The notes below the pieces were generated by a model. It was not told the DNA's origin, ran no database searches, and worked only from the letters and a program-made list of their open reading frames with translations. Of a stretch of 20,143 nt of DNA, positions 1 through 7,356 are shown in pieces (within the stretch, counting starts at the first letter, position 1; the number at the start of each line of letters is the position of its first letter). The translations under genes were made by a program, and so were the position numbers. The stretch comes from CAVSBT01 sp964609465 (GTDB lineage Bacteria > Chloroflexota > Dehalococcoidia > DSTF01 > JALHUB01): assembly GCA_964609465.1 (NCBI GenBank), contig CAZSSQ010000025.1, positions 1 to 20,143 of the forward strand, given 5' to 3'.

Positions 1-467
1 ACAAGCGGGTCTACGGACAGCGCGAGGACGTGCCCGAGGAGCCCTACGAGGTGCCACTCGGCGTCGCCCAGGTGAAGCGGCCCGGCAAGGACGTAACCGT
101 TGTCGCAACCTCGGCCATGGTGTGGGAGGCCATGAAGGCCGCCGACACGCTGGCCGAGCAGGGCATCGACGCCGAGGTCATCGACCCGCGCACCCTCCAG
201 CCGCTGGATATCGGTCTCATCCTGGACTCGGTGCGGCGGACGCACCGGGTGGTCGTAGCCCACGAGGCGGTGCGCTTTGGGGGCATCGGGGCGGAGATCA
301 CCGCCCAGATCGCGCAGGAGGCCTTCGACTACCTGGACGCGCCGCCGCAGCGCATCGGGGCGCCCTTCACGCCAGTGCCCTTCAGCCCGGTGCTGGAGGA
401 CGCCTGGCTCCCCGACGCCCAGAACATCGTGGACGCCGTGCTGAACATCGTGCCGGCGCGGGCGTAG
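1..467 (+). CDS. 2-oxo-acid dehydrogenase E1 component, beta subunit (C-terminal part)
   Basis: This is the end of the E1-beta subunit of a thiamine-diphosphate 2-oxo-acid dehydrogenase complex, which with E1-alpha decarboxylates the keto acid and passes the acyl group to E2. The reading frame is open from base 3, upstream of the first internal GTG at 30. The residues there (KRVYGQREDVPEEPYEVPLG) match the usual linker before the C-terminal transketolase domain, so the gene is cut by the window edge. The visible part is that domain: VTVVATSAMVWEA, then DPRTLQPLD, then VVAHEAVRFGGIGAEI, all typical of E1-beta. The stop is 4 bases before the E2 start, so the two are probably one transcript. The substrate (pyruvate, branched-chain keto acid or acetoin) cannot be told from this fragment. 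The E1-alpha gene is presumably just upstream, outside the window. Confidence 0.93.
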   Translation, partial: KRVYGQREDVPEEPYEVPLGVAQVKRPGKDVTVVATSAMVWEAMKAADTLAEQGIDAEVIDPRTLQPLDIGLILDSVRRTHRVVVAHEAVRFGGIGAEITAQIAQEAFDYLDAPPQRIGAPFTPVPFSPVLEDAWLPDAQNIVDAVLNIVPARA

Positions 468-471
468 AACC

Positions 472-1722
472 ATGCCCACCATCGTAGTCCTCCCCAAGAT
501 GGGCATGACCATGACCGAGGGTACCCTGGCCGAGTGGCTGGTGCGCGACGGCGCCCCCGTCGAGAAGGGGCAGCCCATCTTCCGCATGCTCACTGAGAAG
601 ATCAACGCCGAGGTGGAGGCGGAGGCCTCTGGCGTCCTCCGCCACCTGGTGTCCGACGACACCACCGTGCCCGCCGGCGCCGTCGTGGGCTGCATCCTGG
701 CCCAGGACGAGGATCTGCCCCCCGAGCTGGTCGAGATGGCCGCCAGCGCGGCAGCGCCGGCGGCAGCAGCCCCGGCGCCCGCCGGCTCCGGCGCGGGCCG
801 CGGCGCCCCGCCCGCCCGCGAGGCAGGCGAGTTCGTGCGGGCCTCGCCCCTGGCCCGTCGGCTGGCCGAGGAGGCCGGCATCGACCTGTCGCAGGTGGAG
901 GGCACGGGCCCCGGCGGCCGCATCCTCCAAGAGGACGTGGAGCGCGCCATCGCCGCCCGCCGGGAGGCCCCGGCTCCTGCCGCGCCGCCCGCCGGTCGCA
1001 CCATCCCCTTCAAGGGCGTGCGTCGCACCATCGGCCAGCGCATGCACGAGAGCCTCCAGACCATGGCCCAGCTCACGATCACCATGGAGGTGGACGTGAC
1101 GGAGGCCGGGCGCATGTGCCAGGAGCTCAGCGCCCGCTGGCAGGCAGAGCCGGGCGAGGGTGTGAGCGTCACCTACACCCACGCCATCGTCAAGGCGGCC
1201 GCCCTGGCCCTGGCCGAGCACCCGCGCCTGAACTCCACTCTCGAGGGCGACGTCATCCGCCTGCTGGACGACGTCAACGTGGGGGTGGCGGTCGCCCTGG
1301 ATGAAGGGCTCATCGTGCCGGTGGTGCGGGAGGCCGACCGCAAGTCACTGCGCCAGATCGCCGTCGAGGCGCGGGAGCTCTCCGAGAAGGCGCGCCAGGG
1401 CACCCTCACTGTGGACGAGGTGACGGGCGGCACCTTCACCGTTACCACCCTCGGCATGTACGACGTCGACGTCTTCACGCCCATCGTCAACCCGCCCCAG
1501 TGCGCTACCCTGGGCGTGGGCCGGGTGAAGGAGGTGCCGGCCTTTCTCGCCACAGCCGAGTCGGCCTCGGGCGGAGAGGGCGACTGGGTGGTGAGGCGCT
1601 CCGTCCTCAACCTCAGCCTCTCCTTCGACCACCGGGTCGTGGATGGGGCCCCGGCTGCCGAGTTCCTGCGTCGCGTAAAGCACTATCTGGAGCACCCTGA
1701 CCTGCTCCTGGGGGAGGAGTGA
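472..1722 (+). CDS. 2-oxo-acid dehydrogenase E2 component (dihydrolipoamide acyltransferase)
   Basis: This 416-residue E2 core protein accepts the acyl group on a swinging lipoyl arm and transfers it to CoA. Residues 1-78 form one lipoyl domain, with the lipoylated lysine at K43 in TEKINAE. An Ala/Pro linker (about 88-118) follows. The peripheral-subunit-binding domain is at about 122-160 (ASPLARRLAEEAGIDL, then GTGPGGRI). Residues 178-416 are the acyltransferase domain, with the HxxxDG active site as H387-R-V-V-D391-G. A single lipoyl domain and this length are normal for bacterial E2 proteins. The ATG lies 4 bases after the E1-beta stop, and its ribosome site is weak, suggesting translational coupling. 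The lipoyl region resembles the acetoin/branched-chain type more than the multi-lipoyl pyruvate type, but substrate is not proven. Confidence 0.93.
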   Translation: MPTIVVLPKMGMTMTEGTLAEWLVRDGAPVEKGQPIFRMLTEKINAEVEAEASGVLRHLVSDDTTVPAGAVVGCILAQDEDLPPELVEMAASAAAPAAAAPAPAGSGAGRGAPPAREAGEFVRASPLARRLAEEAGIDLSQVEGTGPGGRILQEDVERAIAARREAPAPAAPPAGRTIPFKGVRRTIGQRMHESLQTMAQLTITMEVDVTEAGRMCQELSARWQAEPGEGVSVTYTHAIVKAAALALAEHPRLNSTLEGDVIRLLDDVNVGVAVALDEGLIVPVVREADRKSLRQIAVEARELSEKARQGTLTVDEVTGGTFTVTTLGMYDVDVFTPIVNPPQCATLGVGRVKEVPAFLATAESASGGEGDWVVRRSVLNLSLSFDHRVVDGAPAAEFLRRVKHYLEHPDLLLGEE

Positions 1723-1733
1723 TCGTGAGGGCC

Positions 1734-1832
1734 GTAGGGACAGAGCTTCAGCTCTGTCCGGCTCTTGAAACCTCGCGGACGGAGCTTCCGCCTGAGGCAG
1801 ACCCGCCTCTGGCGGGGAAGCTCCGTCCTTAC
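1734..1832. repeat. Composite palindromic repeat element between E2 and E3
   Basis: A 99-base element is bounded by GTAGGGA (1734-1740) and its near-inverse TCCTTAC (1826-1832). Inside are a perfect 9-base inverted repeat with a 2-base loop (1739-1747 with 1750-1758) and a perfect 13-base inverted repeat (1777-1789 with 1816-1828). The second one encloses a further 28-base imperfect palindrome (1788-1815). This nested arrangement looks like a REP/BIME-type extragenic element rather than a simple terminator, since no T-run follows any stem. The inner 28-base palindrome recurs inside the FAH gene at 3630-3657. Confidence 0.7.
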
Positions 1833-1894
1833 GACTGGGTAGACCGGCTGGCCAGTTCACCGGCAGACCTGCCGACTTGGGGCCAGCCACGGAA

Positions 1895-1967
1895 GTAGCG
1901 GCGACCTTCAGGTGGCCACCTGCGCAGCGTTGGGATACGCTCGTGGCGACCTAAAGGTCGCCCCTAC
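1895..1967. repeat. Second composite palindromic repeat (GGCGACCT family)
   Basis: The 8-base arm GGCGACCT occurs twice. At 1900-1907 it is followed by TC and AGGTGGCC, an imperfect palindrome. At 1945-1952 it is followed by AA and AGGTCGCC, a perfect palindrome ending at 1962. The pair is bounded on the left by GTAGC (1895-1899) and on the right by CCTAC (1963-1967), so the element as a whole is an inverted pair like the one just upstream. It ends 21 bases before the E3 start codon and would lie in its 5' untranslated region. Confidence 0.6.
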
Positions 1968-1988
1968 GGTCAACGAGGGAAGGGCGAC

Positions 1989-3407
1989 ATGCCCGATTTT
2001 GATCTGGTAGTCATTGGCAGCGGGCCGGCCGGCTACTCGGCGGCCCTGCGCGCTGCCGAACTGGGCGCCGGCGTGGCCGTGGTGGAGCACCAGAGCGCCG
2101 GCGGCAACTGCGTCCGCTTCAACTGCGTCCCCAGCAACGTCCTCCTCGATACCGTGCGTGCCGCGCTGGAATCTCAGGCCCTGGGCCTTCAGGGCGTTCT
2201 CCCCTCGACGGGCGAGCCCAGCTTCAGTCGCGCCCTGGTGCGCCAGGCGCACCTTGTGGCCGGGGTGGAGGCCGGCATCCGCAACCTGCTGGCCTCTCGT
2301 CGCGTCCGCTACGTGGCCGGCCGCGGGAGCCTGGTTGCTGAGACCGGCGGGTCAGGCCTACGCGTGGCGGTGCAGCTCGCCGAGGGCGGCGCTGAGGAGC
2401 TCTCGGTCGGCGCCGTCATCGTCGCCACCGGCGCCCGGGGAGTGCCGCCGGCGCTGCCGGGGCTGCCGCCGGACGGCGTCCTCACCAGCGACGAGGTCCT
2501 GGCCCTGCCCGAGCCGCCACCCTCGCTGCTGGTGCTGGGCGGCGGGCCCGCCGGCCTCGTCTTCGCCCTGGAGTACGCCTTTCTCTTCACCGCCTTTGGC
2601 AGTCGCGTGACGCTGGCGGAGGCGGGCCCCCACGTCCTGCCGGGCGAGGACGGAGAGCTGGCCGGCTACCTGGCCCAGTCGCTGGAGACGGCGGGACTGC
2701 GGGTGCTCACCGGGGCGCAGGTAAAGGGCTTCGACGAAGGGGGCGGTGAGCGGCGCGCCCTGCTCTCGGCACCTGCTGGCGATACCGCCGTCCCGGCCGC
2801 CGCCGTGGTGGCGCCCGATTGCCGCGTGCCCTGTCTGGAAGGGCTCGGCCTGGAGGGCCTGGGCGCCCGCCTGGGCGAAAACGGCGCTCTGGCCGTCGAT
2901 GGCGGCGGCGCCACCAGCGTTCCCGGCCTCTACGGCGCCGGCGACGCCACAGGGGGCATCATGCTCTCCCACGCCGGCATCCACGAGGGCCGCGTCGCTG
3001 CCGAGAATGCCCTCGGCCAGAAGAGCCGTCTGGACCTGCGGGCCGTGCCCCGCTGCATACACACCCACCCCGAGTACGCCGCCGTCGGCCTCAGCGACCA
3101 GGAAGCGCGGGCCGCAGGGCGTGAGGTGCGCGTGGGCCTGGCCGACCTCTCGGCCAACGCGCGCGCCGCCGCCCTGGGCCAGCAGGAGGGGGCCGTCAAG
3201 CTGGTGGCCGACGCCCGCACGGGCGAGATCCTGGGCGTGCACATCTTGGGGCCCCAGGCCAGCGAGCTCATCGGGCAGGCGGTGCTGGCGATGCGCCTGG
3301 AGGCCACCGTCCACGATCTGGCGGCCGCCGTCCACTGGCACCCGTCGCTGTCGGAGGCCCTGACGGAGGCGGCCCGGCGCGCCCTGCCGAAGCAGGAGGA
3401 GTCATGA
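1989..3407 (+). CDS. lpdA: Dihydrolipoyl dehydrogenase (E3)
   Basis: This flavoprotein of 472 residues reoxidises dihydrolipoyl groups of E2 and passes electrons to NAD. The FAD-binding GxGxxG is G10-S-G-P-A-G15. The redox disulfide is C41-VRFN-C46, with the normal four-residue spacing. A second Rossmann motif (LGGGPAGLVFALEYA) binds NAD, and the GLYGAGDATGG segment closes the FAD site. The C-terminal catalytic pair is H451 and E456 in HWHPSLSE. The residue after the disulfide that is usually lysine (PSK) is asparagine here (PSN), an uncommon substitution. The start is supported by AGGGAAGGGCG just before the ATG. The gene follows E1-beta and E2 after a repeat-filled gap, and its stop overlaps the FAH start as ATGA, so the FAH gene is translationally coupled. 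Confidence 0.92.
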   Translation: MPDFDLVVIGSGPAGYSAALRAAELGAGVAVVEHQSAGGNCVRFNCVPSNVLLDTVRAALESQALGLQGVLPSTGEPSFSRALVRQAHLVAGVEAGIRNLLASRRVRYVAGRGSLVAETGGSGLRVAVQLAEGGAEELSVGAVIVATGARGVPPALPGLPPDGVLTSDEVLALPEPPPSLLVLGGGPAGLVFALEYAFLFTAFGSRVTLAEAGPHVLPGEDGELAGYLAQSLETAGLRVLTGAQVKGFDEGGGERRALLSAPAGDTAVPAAAVVAPDCRVPCLEGLGLEGLGARLGENGALAVDGGGATSVPGLYGAGDATGGIMLSHAGIHEGRVAAENALGQKSRLDLRAVPRCIHTHPEYAAVGLSDQEARAAGREVRVGLADLSANARAAALGQQEGAVKLVADARTGEILGVHILGPQASELIGQAVLAMRLEATVHDLAAAVHWHPSLSEALTEAARRALPKQEES

Positions 3408-4219
3408 AATACGTCCGTTTCTACTACCAGGGCGGTGAGGCTTACGGCCTGCTCGAACGCGACGCGGTAGCGGTGCTTGTGAGTGACCTCTTCAAGGAGC
3501 GGCGCCCCCGCGGCGCCCGGATACCCCTGGCCGAGTTGACGCTGCTGCCACCTGTCCGGCCGTCGAAGATCATCGCCGTGGCCCTGAACTACATGGATCA
3601 CCTCCCCACCGGCGGCGGGTTCATCTCCTCCGCCAGAGGCGGACCCGCCTCCGGCGGGGGGGATCGAGACCCGGAGGCGCCCAGCGCTCCCGAGCTGTTC
3701 CTGAAGACTCCCTCCGCCGTCGTTGGGCCGGAGGAGGCGATCGTCATCCCCGACGGCGCGGGACGCGTCGATGGCGAGGGCGAGCTGGTGGCCGTCATCG
3801 GCCGGCGGGCGCGCGGCCTCTCGCCCGACGAGGCCCTGGGCTGCGTCCTGGGCTACACCTGCGGCAACGACGTCAGCGCCCGCGAGTGGCAGCGGGGCGA
3901 CATCCAGTGGTGGCGCGCCAAGTCCAGTGACACCTTCGCCCCCATCGGGCCGTGCATCGTCGACGGGCTGGACCCGGCGAACCTGGAGCTCCAGACGCGC
4001 GTCAACGGCGAGGTGAAGCAGAGGGGCAACACCCGCCTTCTCATCCACGACGTGGCGCACATCATCAGCTTCGCCAGCCGCGTGATGACCCTGGAGCCCG
4101 GCGACCTCGTCTTTACTGGCACGCCCGGCAGTACCCCCACGCTGAGCCCCGGCGACGTGGTGGAGGTGGAGATCGAGGGTATCGGGGTGCTGCGGAACCC
4201 CGTGCGAGGGGAGAGGTAG
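3404..4219 (+). CDS. Fumarylacetoacetate hydrolase (FAH) family protein
   Basis: This 271-residue enzyme belongs to a family that hydrolyses, decarboxylates or hydrates beta-dicarbonyl and 2-oxo compounds at a divalent metal. The family landmarks are AVALNYMDH (58-66), LFLKTPSAV (98-106), the metal ligands E125 and E127 in GEGEL, and D156 in GYTCGNDVSAR. The C-terminal landmarks are TRVNGE and DLVFTGTPGST. The exact substrate cannot be read. Between H66 and L98 the protein has about 15 more residues than most relatives. The extra stretch is Gly-rich, and part of it (S76-G85) is encoded by the palindromic repeat at 3630-3657, which keeps the frame open. The ATG overlaps the E3 stop by 4 bases and the M28-like gene starts right after the TAG, so this is one operon. 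Confidence 0.9.
   Translation: MKYVRFYYQGGEAYGLLERDAVAVLVSDLFKERRPRGARIPLAELTLLPPVRPSKIIAVALNYMDHLPTGGGFISSARGGPASGGGDRDPEAPSAPELFLKTPSAVVGPEEAIVIPDGAGRVDGEGELVAVIGRRARGLSPDEALGCVLGYTCGNDVSAREWQRGDIQWWRAKSSDTFAPIGPCIVDGLDPANLELQTRVNGEVKQRGNTRLLIHDVAHIISFASRVMTLEPGDLVFTGTPGSTPTLSPGDVVEVEIEGIGVLRNPVRGER
3630..3657. repeat. Palindromic repeat inside the FAH coding sequence
   Basis: Two 13-base arms, CCGCCAGAGGCGG and CCGCCTCCGGCGG, are separated by AC and are inverse to each other with one mismatch. The intergenic palindrome at 1788-1815 has the same layout and agrees at 25 of 28 positions. Here it is translated in frame as SARGGPASGG, in a surface-loop position between the first conserved strand and the LFLK motif of FAH. 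Confidence 0.75.
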
Positions 4220-5572
4220 ATGGTGTTGCGCGAAGACGTGGTTCCGGCAGAGGACCAGATCTACAACTGGATCGAAGAAGTCTTCCGGCAGGGGATCCGA
4301 CGTCCGGGCTATCCCGCCGATCGATGGGCCGAGCAATGGATACAGGACCGATTTCGAGAGTTCGGACTCGAGAGCGTTCGTGCGGAGCCTGTGGCCACGC
4401 CCTACTGGGAGCCGCTTCACTCATCGTTGGTGGCCGTGAGGGCCGATGGCACCGAGGCCGAGATCCCTTGCTTCGCCCTTCCGTTCTGTTCGCCGGACAG
4501 CGTTGAAGCCACCCTGGTTGCGCTCGACGACGGCGCCGTGGACGGGGCCGTCGCCCTCTGTGAGCTCCCGCTCTTGCGGGTGCCTCATAGCTGGTACGAA
4601 CGCGTCTCGACGTGGCAGTTCGACCCCGACGGGTCGTTTGCGGGGGCCAGCCAACTGCTGCCGACTACTCTCGCCGGCCAGGCAGCGATGGAGTCAGCGA
4701 TCGCCGCTGGCGCCTGCGGGTTTGTCGGCGTCCTCGCCGGCTACCCAGGGAACTCGCGTGAATACTACGTGCCCTACAACGGGAACCCCCGTCCAATCCC
4801 GGGTGTCTGGATCAGCGGGCGCGATGGAGAACGACTGAAGTCCTGGCTCGGCGAGGGGCCCGTCGTAGTCAGGCTCGAGGTCGACGCTCGCCGAGCATCA
4901 ATCACCTCATTCAACGTCGTCGGCGAGCTGCCCGGAGCGGACCATGAGGCAGTGATCGTTGGATCGCACCACGACGGCCCGTGGGCATCGGCCGTCGAGG
5001 ACGCCTCAGGAATCGCGCTGGTGCTGGCCCAGGCCGCCTACTGGTCGCGCGTCCCGCCAAGCGAGCGTCCGCACCGCCTCATGTTTCTCCTCAACGGAGG
5101 ACATATGTCGGGAGGCGCCGGGCAGGCAGCCTTCGTACGGTCTCATCGTGCCGAACTCGACCACGTGGTGTTAGAGGTACACCTCGAACATGCGGCAAGC
5201 GAGGTGTCGGAAGTCGGCGGGGAGCTGCGTCCGACTGGACGGCCAGAAGTACGTTGGTGGTTCACGTCGCGCATCCCACGCTTGGAAGCTGCGGTGCGAG
5301 AGGCAATCGAGGCTGAAGACCTGCGCCGTTCATACATCCTGCCGCCAACGGCTTTCAGAGAGAAGCCGACAACGGATGCAGCGGACTTCTATCCCGCAGG
5401 CGTGCCTATCGTGAACTACCTGGTTGCGCCGTTCTACCTGTTCGACGCCATGGATACACTGGACAGAATCCATCGACCAAGCCTGGTTCCCGTTACGCGT
5501 GCCGCCGTCCGTATCATCAACTCGACCGCTGGCGTCTCGGCTTCCGGAATGCGCGCAGGTGAAACTCGCTAG
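4220..5572 (+). CDS. Divergent M28-like (PA-domain) metallopeptidase-fold protein
   Basis: This protein of 450 residues has an N-terminal helical part, a protease-associated-like insert at about 85-225 (GAVALCE, then AMESAIAAGACGFVGV) and an M28 zinc-peptidase-like core. The first metal motif, H250-x-D252 in GSHHDG, and the bridging aspartate D261 in VEDASG are present. The usual Glu-Glu pair of the catalytic motif is replaced by NGGHMSGG around H295. The histidine expected just before DTLDRI is also missing (FDAMDTLDRI). It may use altered ligands, act on non-peptide amides, or be inactive. There is no signal peptide. It begins one base after the FAH stop, and the nitrilase gene follows directly. 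It is lower in GC (samples 58-62 percent, against 82 percent in a sample of FAH) and uses codons such as TTA, which hints at separate acquisition. Confidence 0.75.
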   Translation: MVLREDVVPAEDQIYNWIEEVFRQGIRRPGYPADRWAEQWIQDRFREFGLESVRAEPVATPYWEPLHSSLVAVRADGTEAEIPCFALPFCSPDSVEATLVALDDGAVDGAVALCELPLLRVPHSWYERVSTWQFDPDGSFAGASQLLPTTLAGQAAMESAIAAGACGFVGVLAGYPGNSREYYVPYNGNPRPIPGVWISGRDGERLKSWLGEGPVVVRLEVDARRASITSFNVVGELPGADHEAVIVGSHHDGPWASAVEDASGIALVLAQAAYWSRVPPSERPHRLMFLLNGGHMSGGAGQAAFVRSHRAELDHVVLEVHLEHAASEVSEVGGELRPTGRPEVRWWFTSRIPRLEAAVREAIEAEDLRRSYILPPTAFREKPTTDAADFYPAGVPIVNYLVAPFYLFDAMDTLDRIHRPSLVPVTRAAVRIINSTAGVSASGMRAGETR

Positions 5573-7350
5573 GTGAGCTTGGTGCGTGTCTCCCTCGTCC
5601 AGCTCCGCGCCTTTGACCTGGAGGAGGCGGCCGAAGGGCTGCGCCACGCCCTGGAGATGGTGGATCGGGCGGCGGCGGAGCGCCCCGGCCTCATCGTCCT
5701 GCCGGAGGTCAGCTACCCCGCCTACTTCCTGCGCTCGCGGGAGGAATACCGCCGGGTCGGGCCCCTGGACGCAGAGGGGCTGGTGCGCACCTTCGGGGGG
5801 AAGGCCGCCCAGCACGGAGCCTACCTGGCGGTGGGCGTCGCCTTCCCGTCAGACGAGGGGGAGGTGACTAACTCCGCCCTCCTCTTCGCGCCCGACGGCA
5901 GCCTGGCCGGCCGCTACGACAAGAGCTTCCTCTGGCACTTCGACCGCCGCTGGTACCGGGGCGGCGCCCACTACCCGGTGTTCGAGACGCCCCTGGGGCG
6001 GCTGGGCGTCCTCATCTGCGCCGATGGCCGCCTGCCCGAGATAGCCCGCTGCCTGGCCCTGGGCGGCGCCCAGGTCATCGTCGATTCCACGGCCTGGGTG
6101 AGCTGGGGCCGCCAGCCCAGCGAGCTCTCCAACCCCCAACCCGAGTACATGATGTCGGCCCGCGCCCTGGAGAACGGGGTCTGGGTGGTGGCAGCGGGCA
6201 AGGTGGGGATCGAGGCCGGCAGCCTCGTCTACTGCGGCCGCTCCTGCGTCATCGACCCCAGGGGCCAAATGCTGGCCTCGGCCGGGACGGAGGAGGAGAC
6301 CGTCCTCACCTTCGACCTGGACCCTGCGGAGGCAACGGGCCCGCCCTTCGCCCGCCGTCCCGACCTCTACTCGGCGCTCACGGTCCCCACCGAGGAGCTG
6401 CCGGCGGCCCGCCTGCCGGATGAGCCGCTGGCCATGGGGCCCGGCAGCCGGCGCCTGGCGGTCCTCCAGGCGACCCTGCCGCCGGCCGGCGCCGCCTTCC
6501 TCGAGGGCGCCCGGCGCTGGGTCGAGACGCTGCGCCGCCAGGACACCGACCTGCTCCTCTTCCCGGCCGCGCCGGTCCGGCACCTGGACGCCTACCCGGC
6601 CTCAGACCTGCTGTCGCCCCTCCAGGCGCTGTCGGGCCGGTCCGGGGTCATGCTGGGNNNNNNNNNNNNNNNNNNNNNNNNNNNNNNNNNNNNNNNNNNN
6701 NNNNNNNNNNNNNNNNNNNNNNNNNNNNNNNNNNNNNNNNNNNNNNNNNNNNNNNNNCAGACCTGCTGTCGCCCCTCCAGGCGCTGTCGGGCCGGTCCGG
6801 GGTCATGCTGGGCGTAACGCTGCTCGAAAAGGCTGCCGGGGCGCGCTACCGGACCTTCTACCTGCTGGACGGCGGCGAGGTACTCCTGGCCCACCGGCAG
6901 ACCCACCACGGCTTCCACACGCCGTCGGCAGGGCTGGCGCTGGGCGACGAGCCCTGCCCGGTGGCGTCCACCCGGGTGGGCAACGTCGGCGTCCTGCTGT
7001 GCGACGAGGGCTTCGTGCCGGAGGTGGCGCGCTCGCTGATGCTGCGGGGCGCCGAAGTGCTGCTGTGGCCGGCAGACGCCCCTCCCTTCGACGTGTGGGC
7101 AGTGGCCCGCTCCCGCGCCGACGAGAACCGCGTCTACATGGCCGTCGCCACTGCCCCTACGGCCGGGGGCGGCGCCTCCGTGGTAGTAGATCCCACCGGG
7201 CGGGTGGTGGCATCAGCGCTGGCCGGTCGCGAGATGGCGTGCTCGGCGCAGGTGAACCGGGCTCTGTCACGCTGGAAGGACATGGCCCCGGCCACCAACG
7301 TCGTCCTGGGCCGCCGGCCCGACACCTACGGCATGCTGCTGAGCGAGTAG
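5573..7350 (+). CDS. Tandem nitrilase-superfamily (carbon-nitrogen hydrolase) protein, interrupted by an assembly gap
   Basis: The protein carries two carbon-nitrogen hydrolase domains. Domain 1 (1-270) has the full Glu-Lys-Cys triad: E45 in LPEVSYPA, K117 in YDKSFLW and C149 in GVLICADGR. Domain 2 (about 293-540) keeps the cysteine (C425 in GVLLCDEGF). At the Glu position it has Ala (A332 in LFPAAP), and at the Lys position Gln (Q391 in HRQTHHG), so it is probably non-catalytic. The N run at 6658-6757 breaks the frame only artificially: bases 6603-6657 are repeated exactly at 6758-6812, and collapsing them gives one open frame of 540 residues. The GTG start directly follows the M28-like stop; a GTG at 5582 is an alternative. 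It likely hydrolyses an amide, carbamoyl or nitrile compound; the substrate is unknown. Confidence 0.85.
6603..6812. other. Assembly gap of 100 N flanked by an exact 55-base duplication
   Basis: Bases 6603-6657 and 6758-6812 are identical over 55 positions and stand immediately on either side of 100 N. A round gap length and identical contig ends suggest two contigs that overlap by one assembly k-mer and were scaffolded rather than merged. Removing one copy and the N run restores the nitrilase reading frame (359 codons before the shared ATG, 182 after, stop included). Confidence 0.9.
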
Positions 7351-7356
7351 GAAAGG

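Noticed and set aside
382..1221. Long open frame on the minus strand opposite E2
   Set aside because: It is antisense to a well-conserved E2 gene, low in complexity and typical of shadow frames in GC-rich DNA.
2930..4420. 496-codon open frame on the minus strand opposite E3, FAH and the M28-like gene
   Set aside because: It spans several real genes on the other strand and shows no domain; it is a GC-driven shadow.
6603..6812. True internal 55-base tandem duplication in the nitrilase gene
   Set aside because: The copies abut a run of exactly 100 N, and collapsing them restores the frame, so an assembly artefact is far more likely.
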